Assembly: GCF_000801315.1 (NCBI RefSeq)
Contig: NZ_CP010054.1
Location: forward strand, 2,790,001 to 2,854,000
Direction: 5' to 3'
DNA from: Hymenobacter sp. DG25B
GTDB lineage: Bacteria; Bacteroidota; Bacteroidia; Cytophagales; Hymenobacteraceae
DNA: 64,000 nucleotides
Below, piece after piece: positions 57,322 to 64,000 of this stretch. How positions within the stretch are numbered: position 1 is the first letter of the stretch; every line of letters begins with the position of its first letter. Under the pieces are notes generated by a model, which worked only from the letters and a program-made list of their open reading frames with translations, had not been told where the DNA came from and searched no databases. Both the position numbers and the translations under genes were made by a program.

Positions 57322-58419
57322 ATGTCTGCTTCTGCTTCTGATGTAATTAGTCTGGCCTCGGGCTATTCTTATTTTCCTACCCCGCCGCTGGTGCTGGAGC
57401 AGCTCCAGCCCTACCTGCAGGGCTCTAAACTTCCAGATAGCCCGGCTGCCGGCCTGCCCGAGCTGCGGCAGGTCCTGGCGCGGCAGTATGCGGCCGGCCA
57501 GGTAAGCCCCGACCAGGTGGTGGTAACTGCCGGGGCTAAATCAGCCTTATATGCTGTGCTAAGGGCAGTAATACGCCCCGGCGACGAAGTGCTGCTGCCT
57601 ACTCCCAATTGGTTTGGGTTTGATGCGCTGGTAGCCGAAGCGGGAGGCATTCTAAAGCAGCTGCCTCTTTCCCCCGACGATAATTACTCTCTCTCGCCAG
57701 CCGCGCTGGGAGCAGCCCTCACGCCCCGCACCCGGGTTTTCCTGTTTTCCAATCCCTGCAACCCCACAGGGCGCATTTACAGCCACCAGGAATTAGAAGC
57801 GCTGCTGCACATTACCGGCCAGCATCCGCGCCTACTGGTCATCAGCGACGAAATCTACAACCTGGTTTCCTTTGGTCCACCGGTGCCTTCCCTGCTCGAT
57901 TTCCCCGATCCGCAGCAGCAGCACATAGTGGTAAATGGCTTTTCCAAGTCGCTGGCGCTTATCAACTGGGGGCTGGGGTATCTGGTAGCGCCGCAGCCGC
58001 TGGCCCAGGAGTGCACGCGCTGGCAGCATGCTACCAGCGGGGCCGTGGCCAGCCTGAATCAGTTGGCCGGGTTGGCTGCCGCGCGCAACGCCAGTACTAT
58101 TGCTACCGATCTGGTAGCGCAGCTGCAGCCTTTGCGCCAGCTCATGCTCAGCTTGCTGCAGGATATTCCCGGGGTTGGTCTGACTCCTACCGAAGGCACC
58201 TATTATACCTTCCCTGATTTCCGCGCGTTTCTTAACCCAGACCTTCCTCCCGAGGCAGCCTCACAGGCCCTTACCAGCCGGCTGCGGGCCGCGGGCGTGG
58301 AGGTGGTAGATGGGGCCAGCTGTCATGCGCCCGGGTTTGCCCGCCTCTCCTGCGCCGTGCCGGAGCCGGAGCTGCGCACGGGCCTGGCCCGCCTGCGAGA
58401 TGCCCTACTGGCGCGGTAA
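57322..58419 (+). CDS. Class I/II PLP-dependent aminotransferase-fold enzyme (candidate C-S lyase of the egt cluster)
   Basis: A 365-residue fold-type I PLP enzyme. Seen: N-terminal ASGYSYFPTPPLVLE, KAGAKSALYAV-like region (TAGAKSALYAVL), FSNPCNPTGRIY (PLP-phosphate site), DEIYNLV and the PLP lysine in NGFSKSLALINWGLGY near residue 213; the conserved Arg that binds the substrate carboxylate lies in the RLSCAVPEPEL region. Its position 12 bases after egtD makes it the best candidate for the last step, cleavage of the sulfoxide C-S bond (EgtE function in actinobacteria, which is a different, class V-like family). It could also be an ordinary aminotransferase. A pure sequence motif separating the two is not known to me. 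Confidence 0.8.
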   Translation: MSASASDVISLASGYSYFPTPPLVLEQLQPYLQGSKLPDSPAAGLPELRQVLARQYAAGQVSPDQVVVTAGAKSALYAVLRAVIRPGDEVLLPTPNWFGFDALVAEAGGILKQLPLSPDDNYSLSPAALGAALTPRTRVFLFSNPCNPTGRIYSHQELEALLHITGQHPRLLVISDEIYNLVSFGPPVPSLLDFPDPQQQHIVVNGFSKSLALINWGLGYLVAPQPLAQECTRWQHATSGAVASLNQLAGLAAARNASTIATDLVAQLQPLRQLMLSLLQDIPGVGLTPTEGTYYTFPDFRAFLNPDLPPEAASQALTSRLRAAGVEVVDGASCHAPGFARLSCAVPEPELRTGLARLRDALLAR

Positions 58420-58457
58420 TGCGTGAGATTTCCGATGACAGGCCCGCGGCAGGGTTG

Positions 58458-58465
58458 TACCTTTG
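58458..58465 (+). promoter_or_regulatory. -7 box upstream of the MATE gene
   Basis: TACCTTTG matches TAnnTTTG, 25 bases before the MATE ATG. The preceding sequence lacks a TTG at 19-20 bases. Confidence 0.45.
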
Positions 58466-58490
58466 CGGTTGATTCGTTTCTTCTGCTGCC

Positions 58491-59855
58491 ATGCCTCTTA
58501 CCGCTATCCGCCCGCACATCAAACCCACCTTATTGCTGGCCTATCCGGTGGTGCTAAGCCAGCTGGGCCACATTATGGTGAGCGTTTGTGATAGTATCAT
58601 GGTAGGCCAAACGGGTACCGTGCCCCTTGCGGCCGTATCATTGGGCGTGAGCGTGAGTACCGTAGTCATGGTGTTCGGGCTGGGCCTTTCCATGAGCATT
58701 ACCCCGCTGGTAGCTACCGCCGATGGGCAGCGCGACATTCCACGCATTGGCCAGCTACTGACCAATGGAGTAGCGCTTTGCACGGTAGCCGGCCTGGTGC
58801 TGGCCGCTTTTGGGCTTATTGTCCCCGATTTGCTCCGCTACCTGAATCAGCCGGCGGAGGTGGTGCGCCTGGCAGCCCCGTGGGTGCGCGTGCTGTTCGC
58901 TTCCATGATTCCGCTAATGATTTTTCAGGGATTCAAGCAGTTTGCCGAAGGCCTGGGCCTCACCCGGCAAGCCATGTTCCTGTCTATTATGGCCAACGTG
59001 GTAAATGCCCTGCTGTGCTACGCCCTGATATTTGGGCATTGGGGCGCCCCGCGCATGGGCATGATGGGCGCCGCCTGGGCCACGCTCATTGCCCGGGTGC
59101 TGATGGCTGCCCTCATGGCAGTGTACGTTTTGCGGGCTGGCCGCCTGAAACCTTACCGCGAAGCCGCCGGCAGCTGGCTCACGGTTTCCAGCGGTACCAT
59201 GCGCCGGCTCCTGGGCCTGGGCATGCCCATTGGCGTGCAGATGATGTTTGAAATGGGCGCCTTCAGCTTCTCGGCCATCATGATTGGCTGGCTGGGCGCC
59301 ACGGCGCTGGCTGCGCATCAGATTGCCATTAACGTGGCCTCGGTTACCTATATGGCGGCCAGCGGCATTGCGGCGGCAGCCACCATTCGGGTGGGTAACC
59401 AGCGCGGCCTGGGCAGCGCCCACAATACCCGGCAGGCGGGCCTCACGGCTTATTTGCTGGCTTTCCTGTTTATGAGCACCATGGGTTTGCTGCTGATTAT
59501 GGGGCGCCACTTTGTACCTACCCTTTATAACCACGACCCCGCCGTGCTGGCCCAGGCGGCCACGCTGCTCTTGGTAGCCGCCCTGTTTCAGGTTTCCGAT
59601 GGTCTGCAGGTGGTAGGCCTGGGGGCGCTCCGGGGTTTGGAAGATGTAAAAGTACCCTCCGTGGTGGCGCTGCTGGCTTACTGGGCCATTGCTCTGCCGT
59701 TGGGCTACGGGCTGGGCTTTGGATTGAAAATGGGGGCTACCGGCGTTTGGATTGGCCTGCTCACAGGTCTTTCCCTGGTGGCCGGGGTACTCCTGTGGCG
59801 TTTTCGTCGACTTAGTGCCTTTGCTGTGAACCAACAAATAGCTGTAGCGCGTTAA
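58491..59855 (+). CDS. MATE-family multidrug/toxin exporter
   Basis: A 454-residue inner-membrane protein with about 12 hydrophobic segments (for example PTLLLAYPVVLSQLGHIMVSV, LCTVAGLVLAAFGLIV and TAYLLAFLFMSTMGLLLIMG). It has the MATE hallmarks: the first helix motif, IMVGQTG in the second loop, and the half-repeat GMPIGVQMMFEMGAF. MATE transporters exchange Na+ or H+ for drugs and metabolites. The acidic residue of the second helix appears as the Asp in VSVCDSIMVG. The MATE subfamily cannot be settled. It lies 71 bases after the PLP gene, so an export role for an egt product is possible but speculative. Confidence 0.92.
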   Translation: MPLTAIRPHIKPTLLLAYPVVLSQLGHIMVSVCDSIMVGQTGTVPLAAVSLGVSVSTVVMVFGLGLSMSITPLVATADGQRDIPRIGQLLTNGVALCTVAGLVLAAFGLIVPDLLRYLNQPAEVVRLAAPWVRVLFASMIPLMIFQGFKQFAEGLGLTRQAMFLSIMANVVNALLCYALIFGHWGAPRMGMMGAAWATLIARVLMAALMAVYVLRAGRLKPYREAAGSWLTVSSGTMRRLLGLGMPIGVQMMFEMGAFSFSAIMIGWLGATALAAHQIAINVASVTYMAASGIAAAATIRVGNQRGLGSAHNTRQAGLTAYLLAFLFMSTMGLLLIMGRHFVPTLYNHDPAVLAQAATLLLVAALFQVSDGLQVVGLGALRGLEDVKVPSVVALLAYWAIALPLGYGLGFGLKMGATGVWIGLLTGLSLVAGVLLWRFRRLSAFAVNQQIAVAR

Positions 59856-59878
59856 CCAAAAAAGTCCTATTTTTGGTT
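59854..59878 (+). terminator. AT hairpin at the MATE stop / DUF922 start
   Basis: AACCAAAAA (59854-59862) pairs with TTTTTGGTT (59870-59878) across 7 bases, overlapping the MATE stop and ending right before the DUF922 ATG. It could be a weak terminator or a translational regulator; a TATTTTTG -7-like box (59868-59875) overlaps it. Confidence 0.4.
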
Positions 59879-60436
59879 ATGACAAACTTTACGCTCTTCC
59901 CTATGCTGGTTTGGTTGTCAGCCCTGCTGCCGGCCTCCCAGCAAACCACTTCGGCGCCAGCTACGCTGGAGTGGCAGCCTAACCGCCCCCTGACCTGGAC
60001 TGATTTTCAGGCCCGGCCTACCCTGCCGGCTGAGCTGGCGGCCCTTACTTCTGCTAATCTGGACGTGCGCGTGAACTGCGTTAACTATCAGGTTACGACA
60101 ACCGTACGGGCCGTTTTCACGCCCAGCGAGTCGTGGGTACGCAATGCTTCCAAGGCCAAACCTGAACTACTGCGGCATGAGCAGATTCATTTTGACCTAA
60201 CCGAATTGCACGCCCGCCGTGTAAGACAGAAGATTACCTTGGCAAAGTTCAATTGCGACCGTCTCCAGCCCGCTCTCAATAACTTCACCCGTATAGCGTT
60301 CAACGACTGGCGCCGCGAAGAAGCCAAGTACGACATGGAAACCAACCATGGCCTGAATGCGGCTAAGCAGCTGGCCTGGGAACAGGATGTACAGCAGCGC
60401 CTGCAGGAACTTTCAGCGTTTGCGGCAGCAAACTAA
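59879..60436 (+). CDS. DUF922 family predicted secreted zinc protease
   Basis: A 185-residue protein of the DUF922 family, annotated as predicted Zn-dependent protease. The signal peptide (first 20 residues, ALLPASQ) suits export. The motif HEQIHFDLTELHARR, cited as HEQIHFD, is the HExxH zinc site, with a further His in ELHARR. The region before it (LTWTDFQARP) is typical of the family. The frame is open to a TTG at 59873, but I chose the ATG at 59879. Substrate unknown. A hairpin terminator follows. Confidence 0.82.
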   Translation: MTNFTLFPMLVWLSALLPASQQTTSAPATLEWQPNRPLTWTDFQARPTLPAELAALTSANLDVRVNCVNYQVTTTVRAVFTPSESWVRNASKAKPELLRHEQIHFDLTELHARRVRQKITLAKFNCDRLQPALNNFTRIAFNDWRREEAKYDMETNHGLNAAKQLAWEQDVQQRLQELSAFAAAN

Positions 60437-60460
60437 GTCTGTCCTTTATTCCTCATTTTT

Positions 60461-60495
60461 CGGGTGACTGGCCATGAGCCGGTCACCCGTTTTTT
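60461..60495 (+). terminator. Terminator of the DUF922 gene
   Basis: CGGGTGACTGGC (60461-60472) pairs with GCCGGTCACCCG (60478-60489), one wobble, followed by T6. Confidence 0.85.
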
Positions 60496-60540
60496 GTAAG
60501 CAGCGGCCGGCTTTTGCTAGCTTGCCGGCAAAAGCTTTCT

Positions 60541-60888
60541 ATGGACTCTGCAACTGTTATTACCTGGGACGATTTTGCCCGCGTGGACCTCCGCATCGGC
60601 ACCATTCTGGAGGCCCGGGAATTTCCCGAGGCCCGTAAACCCGCTTATCAATTGCTGGTAGACATGGGCCCGGAAATTGGCCTGAAGCGTTCCAGCGCCC
60701 AGATTACGCGCCGATATCAGCCCCAGGATTTAGTTGGCCGGCAGGTGCTGTGCGTGGTCAATTTCCCGCCGCGCCGCATTGGCCCCTTCAGTTCCGAGAT
60801 ACTGGTAACAGGCGTGGCCGATGAGCTCGGTGACATTGTGTTAACTACAGTAGATGCTCCGGTGCCGAACGGGGCGCGGCTGGCTTAG
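60541..60888 (+). CDS. csaA: CsaA-like tRNA-binding / chaperone OB-fold protein
   Basis: A 115-residue OB-fold protein like CsaA, a secretion-associated chaperone and tRNA-binding domain in Bacillus. Seen: FARVDLRIGTILEAREFPEARKPAYQLLVDMG, cited in parts as VDLRIGTILEA and PAYQLLVDMGPEIG, then RSSAQITRRYQPQDLVGRQVLCVVNFPPRRIG, cited as QITRRYQPQDL and VVNFPPRRIG, and the final LTTVDAPVPNGARLA. These are CsaA hallmarks. I chose the ATG at 60541; the frame is open 9 residues further up, within a hairpin-forming leader (60510-60535). The 3' end overlaps the converging DUF4296 gene by 44 bases. Confidence 0.88.
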   Translation: MDSATVITWDDFARVDLRIGTILEAREFPEARKPAYQLLVDMGPEIGLKRSSAQITRRYQPQDLVGRQVLCVVNFPPRRIGPFSSEILVTGVADELGDIVLTTVDAPVPNGARLA

Positions 60889-61246
60889 GCGACTTCCCCT
60901 GCAGCCGCACACCCCGCAGGTTCAGCGAGTCAATCACCACATCATATACCTCCTGCAGGTCTTTCCCATGGATGCTGTAGTAGCGGTACGTTTGCTGAAA
61001 GGCTGAATCCGTGGTCTGGTGGCTCCGCAATAGGCTGTCTTTCACCTGTTCAAACAGGGCCACCGAGGAGTCGCGCGAGAGGCGGGCAGCATCCACACGG
61101 CTTTCCATCAGATGCAGTTCTATCAGCAGGCGCGCAAAGTCCGGTTTGGACAGCAGCTTTTGCGGCGGCACGGGCTCTTCAGGCCGTTGGCAGGCAGCCA
61201 GTAACACACTTAGGGCCAGTAGCGCCCGGATGGAGAGACTTTTCAC
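60845..61246 (-). CDS. DUF4296 family lipoprotein
   Basis: A 133-residue small lipoprotein: signal with lipobox VLLAAC (Cys near residue 19), then a helix-rich DUF4296 domain (KLLSKPDFARLLIELHLMESRV, cited in part as FARLLIELHLMES; RLSRDSS; FQQTYRYYSIHGKDLQEVYDVVI). DUF4296 proteins are found in Bacteroidota, function unknown, with the LxxLHLxE pattern. The gene is divergent from the DUF58 gene (36-base gap) and its last 44 bases overlap the csaA 3' end. Confidence 0.85.
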   Translation of the reverse strand: MKSLSIRALLALSVLLAACQRPEEPVPPQKLLSKPDFARLLIELHLMESRVDAARLSRDSSVALFEQVKDSLLRSHQTTDSAFQQTYRYYSIHGKDLQEVYDVVIDSLNLRGVRLQGKSPKPAAPRSAPEHLL

Positions 61247-61282
61247 GCTGTAAAGTTAGGAAGATGCGTTAGTTTAGCCGGA

Positions 61283-62185
61283 ATGAATACGCCTCAGGCC
61301 ACGCCACTACAACAGCTACTGCGCAAACTACGGCAATTCGAAATCCGGATTCGTCAGGCCGTGGACGCGCAATTACAGGGCGACTTCCATTCCGTATTCA
61401 AAGGCACGGGGCTGGAGTTCGACGATGTGCGCCTGTATCAGTACGGCGACGAGGTGCGCGCCATTGACTGGGCCGTATCCAGCAAAGGCCACGGCACCTT
61501 CGTTAAAACCTATAAAGAAGAGCGGGAGCAGCAGGTGCTGCTTTTGCTGGATGTCAGCGCCTCCCAGCGGGTGGGCGCCGAAGGCCGGCGCAAGCTGGAT
61601 GTGGGCCGCGAAATCTGCGGGATTCTGGCCCTCACGGCCGCACGGCAGTCGGCGCAGTTGGGTATTCTGGCCTTTTCCAATCAGAAAGAGCTGTATATGC
61701 CGCCGGGAAAAGGCATCCGGCACGCCTACGCCCTCATTAAATCCCTGTTTGATCTGGAGCCCCGCTCGCCCAGCACGGCTGTGGCCGCCGGCATAAAGCA
61801 GGCACTGGGCCTGCTCAAGCGGCGCACGGTAGTGGTGCTGATTTCCGATTTTATTGATACGGCCTATGAGCGGGAGCTGACCATGCTGGCCCGCAAACAC
61901 GACCTGGTGGTGGTGCAGCTGCTGGACCGCCGGGAGCGGGAGTTCCCGCCCCTGGGCATTGTGCCTCTGCACGACCAAGAAACCAACCGCACGGTGTGGG
62001 TAAATACCTCCTCCGCCACGTTCCGGGCGCGCTACCGGGCCACCTACGAGCAAAACCGCGAGCAGATCAGCCAGATCTGCCGCCGCCACCGCACCGAGTT
62101 TTTATCCATCACCACCGACGCCGACTACCTTCCCCAGCTAGTCAATCTGTTTCGGCGGCGCAACCAGCGTGGCAACCGTGGGTAA
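61283..62185 (+). CDS. DUF58 domain protein (first gene of a Bat-type operon)
   Basis: A 300-residue protein of the DUF58 family. Seen: GDFHSVFKGTGLEFDDVRLYQYGDEVRAIDW, cited in parts as SVFKGTGLEFDDVR and GDEVRAIDW, VLLLLDVSASQRVG (VWA-like metal site DVSAS), and AFSNQKELYMPPGKG. In Bacteroidota it heads or lies in the moxR-bat cluster, where MoxR AAA+ ATPases and VWA proteins act in envelope maturation or oxidative-stress tolerance. Upstream is a DUF4296 gene in the other direction, so no moxR gene precedes it here. Its 3' end overlaps the next gene by 17 bases, showing coupled translation. Confidence 0.9.
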   Translation: MNTPQATPLQQLLRKLRQFEIRIRQAVDAQLQGDFHSVFKGTGLEFDDVRLYQYGDEVRAIDWAVSSKGHGTFVKTYKEEREQQVLLLLDVSASQRVGAEGRRKLDVGREICGILALTAARQSAQLGILAFSNQKELYMPPGKGIRHAYALIKSLFDLEPRSPSTAVAAGIKQALGLLKRRTVVVLISDFIDTAYERELTMLARKHDLVVVQLLDRREREFPPLGIVPLHDQETNRTVWVNTSSATFRARYRATYEQNREQISQICRRHRTEFLSITTDADYLPQLVNLFRRRNQRGNRG

Positions 62186-63086
62186 AGTGTTTGGCTTGCT
62201 TTTAGGATGGATGCTGCTGGCCCTACCAGTGCTGGCGCAGCCCGATGCGCTGCCCCAAGGGCGTTTTCTGCGGTCCGGCACCCGCGTGGGAGAAATAGTG
62301 GAGTATGAGCTCCGCCTCACGCACACGCCCAGCCTGGAAGTTATTTTCCCGGACTCCGCGGCCGATTTCAGCCCGTTTGAATACCTGGGGCAGCGCTACT
62401 ATCCTACCCGCACCCGCCAGGGCCGCAGCCTGGATAGAACCATATACCGGCTGCGTACTTTTTCCTTGGACTCCGTGCAGCAGCTGCGCCTGCCCGTAAC
62501 GGTGCTGCGCGGCCGTGATACGCTGACGCTGCTCTCCGAGCCCGCCGTGGTCCGGCTGCAGTATACGGCCCCGCAGGACGTGCCCGACCAGCTGCCGGCC
62601 CTGCGCCAAACCACTACCCTGGCGCCGGTTTCGCCGCTGTTTAACTACCCCTACTGGCTGGCGGGCCTGGCGGGCTTGCTGCTTTTGAGCGGCGGTTTGG
62701 TACTAGCCTTCCGCCGGGCGCTGCGCCGCCGGTACCAGCGCTACAAGCTGCGGAAAAACCACGCCTACTTCCTGGCGCAGTATGCGCGCCACATAGAACG
62801 TTTTGAGCTGTCGCGCTCCACTACCAATATGGAGCGGGCCATCACGCTCTGGAAAAACTACCTTACCCTGCTGGAGAACAATAACCTCAACACCCTGACC
62901 ACCCGCGAAATTGAAGCGCATTACAACCACGCCCCGTCCGTGAGTACGGCGCTGCGCATCGTGGATCAGGTGATTTATGGCCATATGCTGACCGAGGATA
63001 CCCAGGAAATTAACCGCGCGTTTGAATTGCTGCGGCAGTTTGCGGAAGAGCGATACCAACTGGCCGATTATCGGGGGCGTTCCTGA
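62169..63086 (+). CDS. Uncharacterised membrane-anchored protein of the Bat-type operon (BatD-position)
   Basis: A 305-residue protein, not assigned to a named family. Signal peptide (about 1-24, ending LPVLAQ); an extracytoplasmic beta domain (about 25-160; RVGEIVEYELRLTHTPSLEVIF, cited in part as VGEIVEYELRL); one transmembrane helix near 163-185 (YWLAGLAGLLLLSGG); then a basic, helical cytoplasmic domain (about 190-305; RRRYQRYKLRKNHAYFL and YNHAPSVSTALRIVDQVIYG). Starts at a GTG inside the DUF58 gene; a closer GTG is also possible. It stands between DUF58 and VWA genes as in the phylum's bat operons, where a similar anchor protein occurs. The overlap with DUF58 suggests coupled synthesis. 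Confidence 0.75.
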   Translation: MATVGKVFGLLLGWMLLALPVLAQPDALPQGRFLRSGTRVGEIVEYELRLTHTPSLEVIFPDSAADFSPFEYLGQRYYPTRTRQGRSLDRTIYRLRTFSLDSVQQLRLPVTVLRGRDTLTLLSEPAVVRLQYTAPQDVPDQLPALRQTTTLAPVSPLFNYPYWLAGLAGLLLLSGGLVLAFRRALRRRYQRYKLRKNHAYFLAQYARHIERFELSRSTTNMERAITLWKNYLTLLENNNLNTLTTREIEAHYNHAPSVSTALRIVDQVIYGHMLTEDTQEINRAFELLRQFAEERYQLADYRGRS

Positions 63087-63209
63087 TATGGCCCTCCACA
63101 GCAGCCTGCGCCCAACGGGGCCGGCTGGCAAAGTGGTTTTTGCGCCCGGTTTGGGCCATATTGCACGCTTGAACGCCATGATGCCTTTTCTCTTTTCGGC
63201 CCGCCTTGC

Positions 63210-64000
63210 ATGATGACCTTTCTGGAAGGGCTTCGGTACAGCACGCTCACGGGGTATACCTGGGAGTGGCCGCGTGTGCTGCTCTTGCTGCCGCTGGTGC
63301 CCCTGCTGTTTGGTGTTCGGTGGTTGCTGGCGTACCGTAACCGCCGCCGACTGGGCGTGGCCTTTGTGGCGGGCCGGCTCCGCACCGACTGGAGCGCGGT
63401 GCTACGGTTTCTGCCCGATGTTGTGCTGGCCCTCAGCCTCATGTTTGGCCTGCTGGCCCTGGCCCGTCCCCAGCGCACCGATGAGCGGGTAGCCCAGACC
63501 GGAGAGGGTATTGATATTCTGCTAGTCCTGGATGTGTCGGGCTCCATGGAGCTGCAGGACCTGCAGCCCAACCGCCTGGAAGCCGCCAAACGCGTGGCCC
63601 GGGAATTTGTGGATGGCCGCACCGGCGACCGAATCGGGCTGGTGGCCTTTGCCGGCGATGCGTACTCCCTGGCCCCGCTCACCACCGACTATGACCTGCT
63701 GCGCGAGAACCTGAATGAGCTGCGCCTGGGTATGATTGCCAACGATGGCACCGCCATTGGCACCGCCCTGGGCGTAGCCACCAACCGCATGCGCGATTCG
63801 CCGAGCAGCACCAAAGTGTGCATTCTGCTTTCGGATGGTGAAAACACGGCCGGCAACCTCGACCCGCTGCTGGCTGCCCAGCTGGCACACGCTTACGGCC
63901 TGCGCCTGTATACCATTGGGCTGGGGCAGGATGGCACCATTCCCTTCGGCACCGATGAGTTTGGCCGCCCCCGCTACGTAGAAACCCGCCTGGATGAAAG
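63210..64000 (+). CDS. VWA-domain protein, BatA-like (3' end outside the window)
   Basis: The first 263 residues of a VWA protein. Two adjacent ATGs at 63210 and 63213 are candidate starts. Seen: two hydrophobic helices near residues 22-45 and 75-95 (LLLLPLVPLLFG and VVLALSLMFGLLAL) that anchor the protein in the membrane, then the MIDAS motif LLVLDVSGSM near 110, VAFAGDAYSLAPLT, and CILLSDGEN near 210. The VWA domain of Bat proteins faces the periplasm and binds a divalent metal. Part of the operon DUF58, anchor protein, VWA. The remaining part is beyond the window. Confidence 0.9.
   Translation, partial: MMTFLEGLRYSTLTGYTWEWPRVLLLLPLVPLLFGVRWLLAYRNRRRLGVAFVAGRLRTDWSAVLRFLPDVVLALSLMFGLLALARPQRTDERVAQTGEGIDILLVLDVSGSMELQDLQPNRLEAAKRVAREFVDGRTGDRIGLVAFAGDAYSLAPLTTDYDLLRENLNELRLGMIANDGTAIGTALGVATNRMRDSPSSTKVCILLSDGENTAGNLDPLLAAQLAHAYGLRLYTIGLGQDGTIPFGTDEFGRPRYVETRLDE

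Noticed and set aside
58914..59837. A 307-residue open frame antisense to the MATE gene
   Set aside because: Hydrophilic, Gln/His/Gly-rich product opposite a clear 12-helix transporter; a shadow frame.
63088..63213. A 41-residue ORF between the anchor-protein and VWA genes, overlapping the latter as ATGA
   Set aside because: Short, no motif, and its overlap with the VWA start may be chance; not supported as a gene.
1..64000. tRNA, rRNA, insertion sequences, phage genes
   Set aside because: No cloverleaf, rRNA-like, transposase or phage-type sequence was found when reading gaps and coding regions.

Overview
The window looks like a chromosomal segment of a Bacteroidota bacterium, most likely a Cytophagales member such as Hymenobacter. 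The genus is an inference. The evidence is moderately high GC coding DNA with AT-rich gaps, type IX secretion (T9SS) genes and cargo carrying C-terminal sorting domains, Bacteroidota promoter boxes of the form TAnnTTTG, few purine-rich ribosome binding sites, and proteins such as DUF1343, DUF4296 and PspC/DUF2807. I saw no rRNA, tRNA, CRISPR array, insertion sequence or prophage. Gene order is dense and mostly housekeeping, with one large surface-structure locus.

Layout. 1-5.2 kb: a partial flavin reductase, an M23 peptidase, a LolC/E-type permease, a NamZ-like muramidase, then fmt and folA overlapping by four bases. 5.3-11.6 kb: a porV-like gene and a very large PorU-type C25 peptidase gene broken by one missing base in a G8 run. 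11.8-14.9 kb: a PadR regulator and a PspC/GIN envelope-stress protein. 15-20.5 kb: cca, a Sua5/YrdC gene, mce, then an iron-sulfur cluster operon (iscS, iscU, an unknown gene, iscA). Each gap of this operon holds a different hairpin built from short tandem units. 20.6-30.3 kb: a DUF2236 protein, SelO and two large adjacent T9SS cargo proteins.

30.9-39.5 kb is the most unusual part: a complete curli-type amyloid locus. One strand carries csgE, csgF, a CsgG fused to a predicted outer-membrane beta-barrel, a 24-unit CsgA-like curlin, then a CsgB-like curlin, a CsgH-like chaperone and an uncharacterised beta-propeller lipoprotein. A zinc-metallopeptidase lipoprotein is divergent. The gaps here are long and AT-rich, and csgA has its own promoter overlapping the csgG terminator hairpin.

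39.6-54.8 kb: murI, an ABC-F ATPase, hppD, a phosphohexomutase, a UbiB-family kinase, a phasin-like protein, a lipid-active hydrolase and acyltransferase, a retropepsin/PDZ protein and menC. 55-58.4 kb: an ergothioneine cluster (egtB, egtD, a class I/II PLP enzyme) without egtA or egtC. 58.5-64 kb: a MATE exporter, a DUF922 protein, csaA, a DUF4296 lipoprotein, and the start of a Bat-type operon (DUF58, a membrane-anchored protein, a VWA protein cut by the window end).

Functionally, PorU/PorV-type proteins would export and anchor the two cargo proteins, while the Csg proteins build a separate extracellular fibre. The rest covers cell-wall turnover, cofactor and redox biochemistry, and lipid metabolism. 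Homology statements come from recognising motifs by eye; no database search was run.
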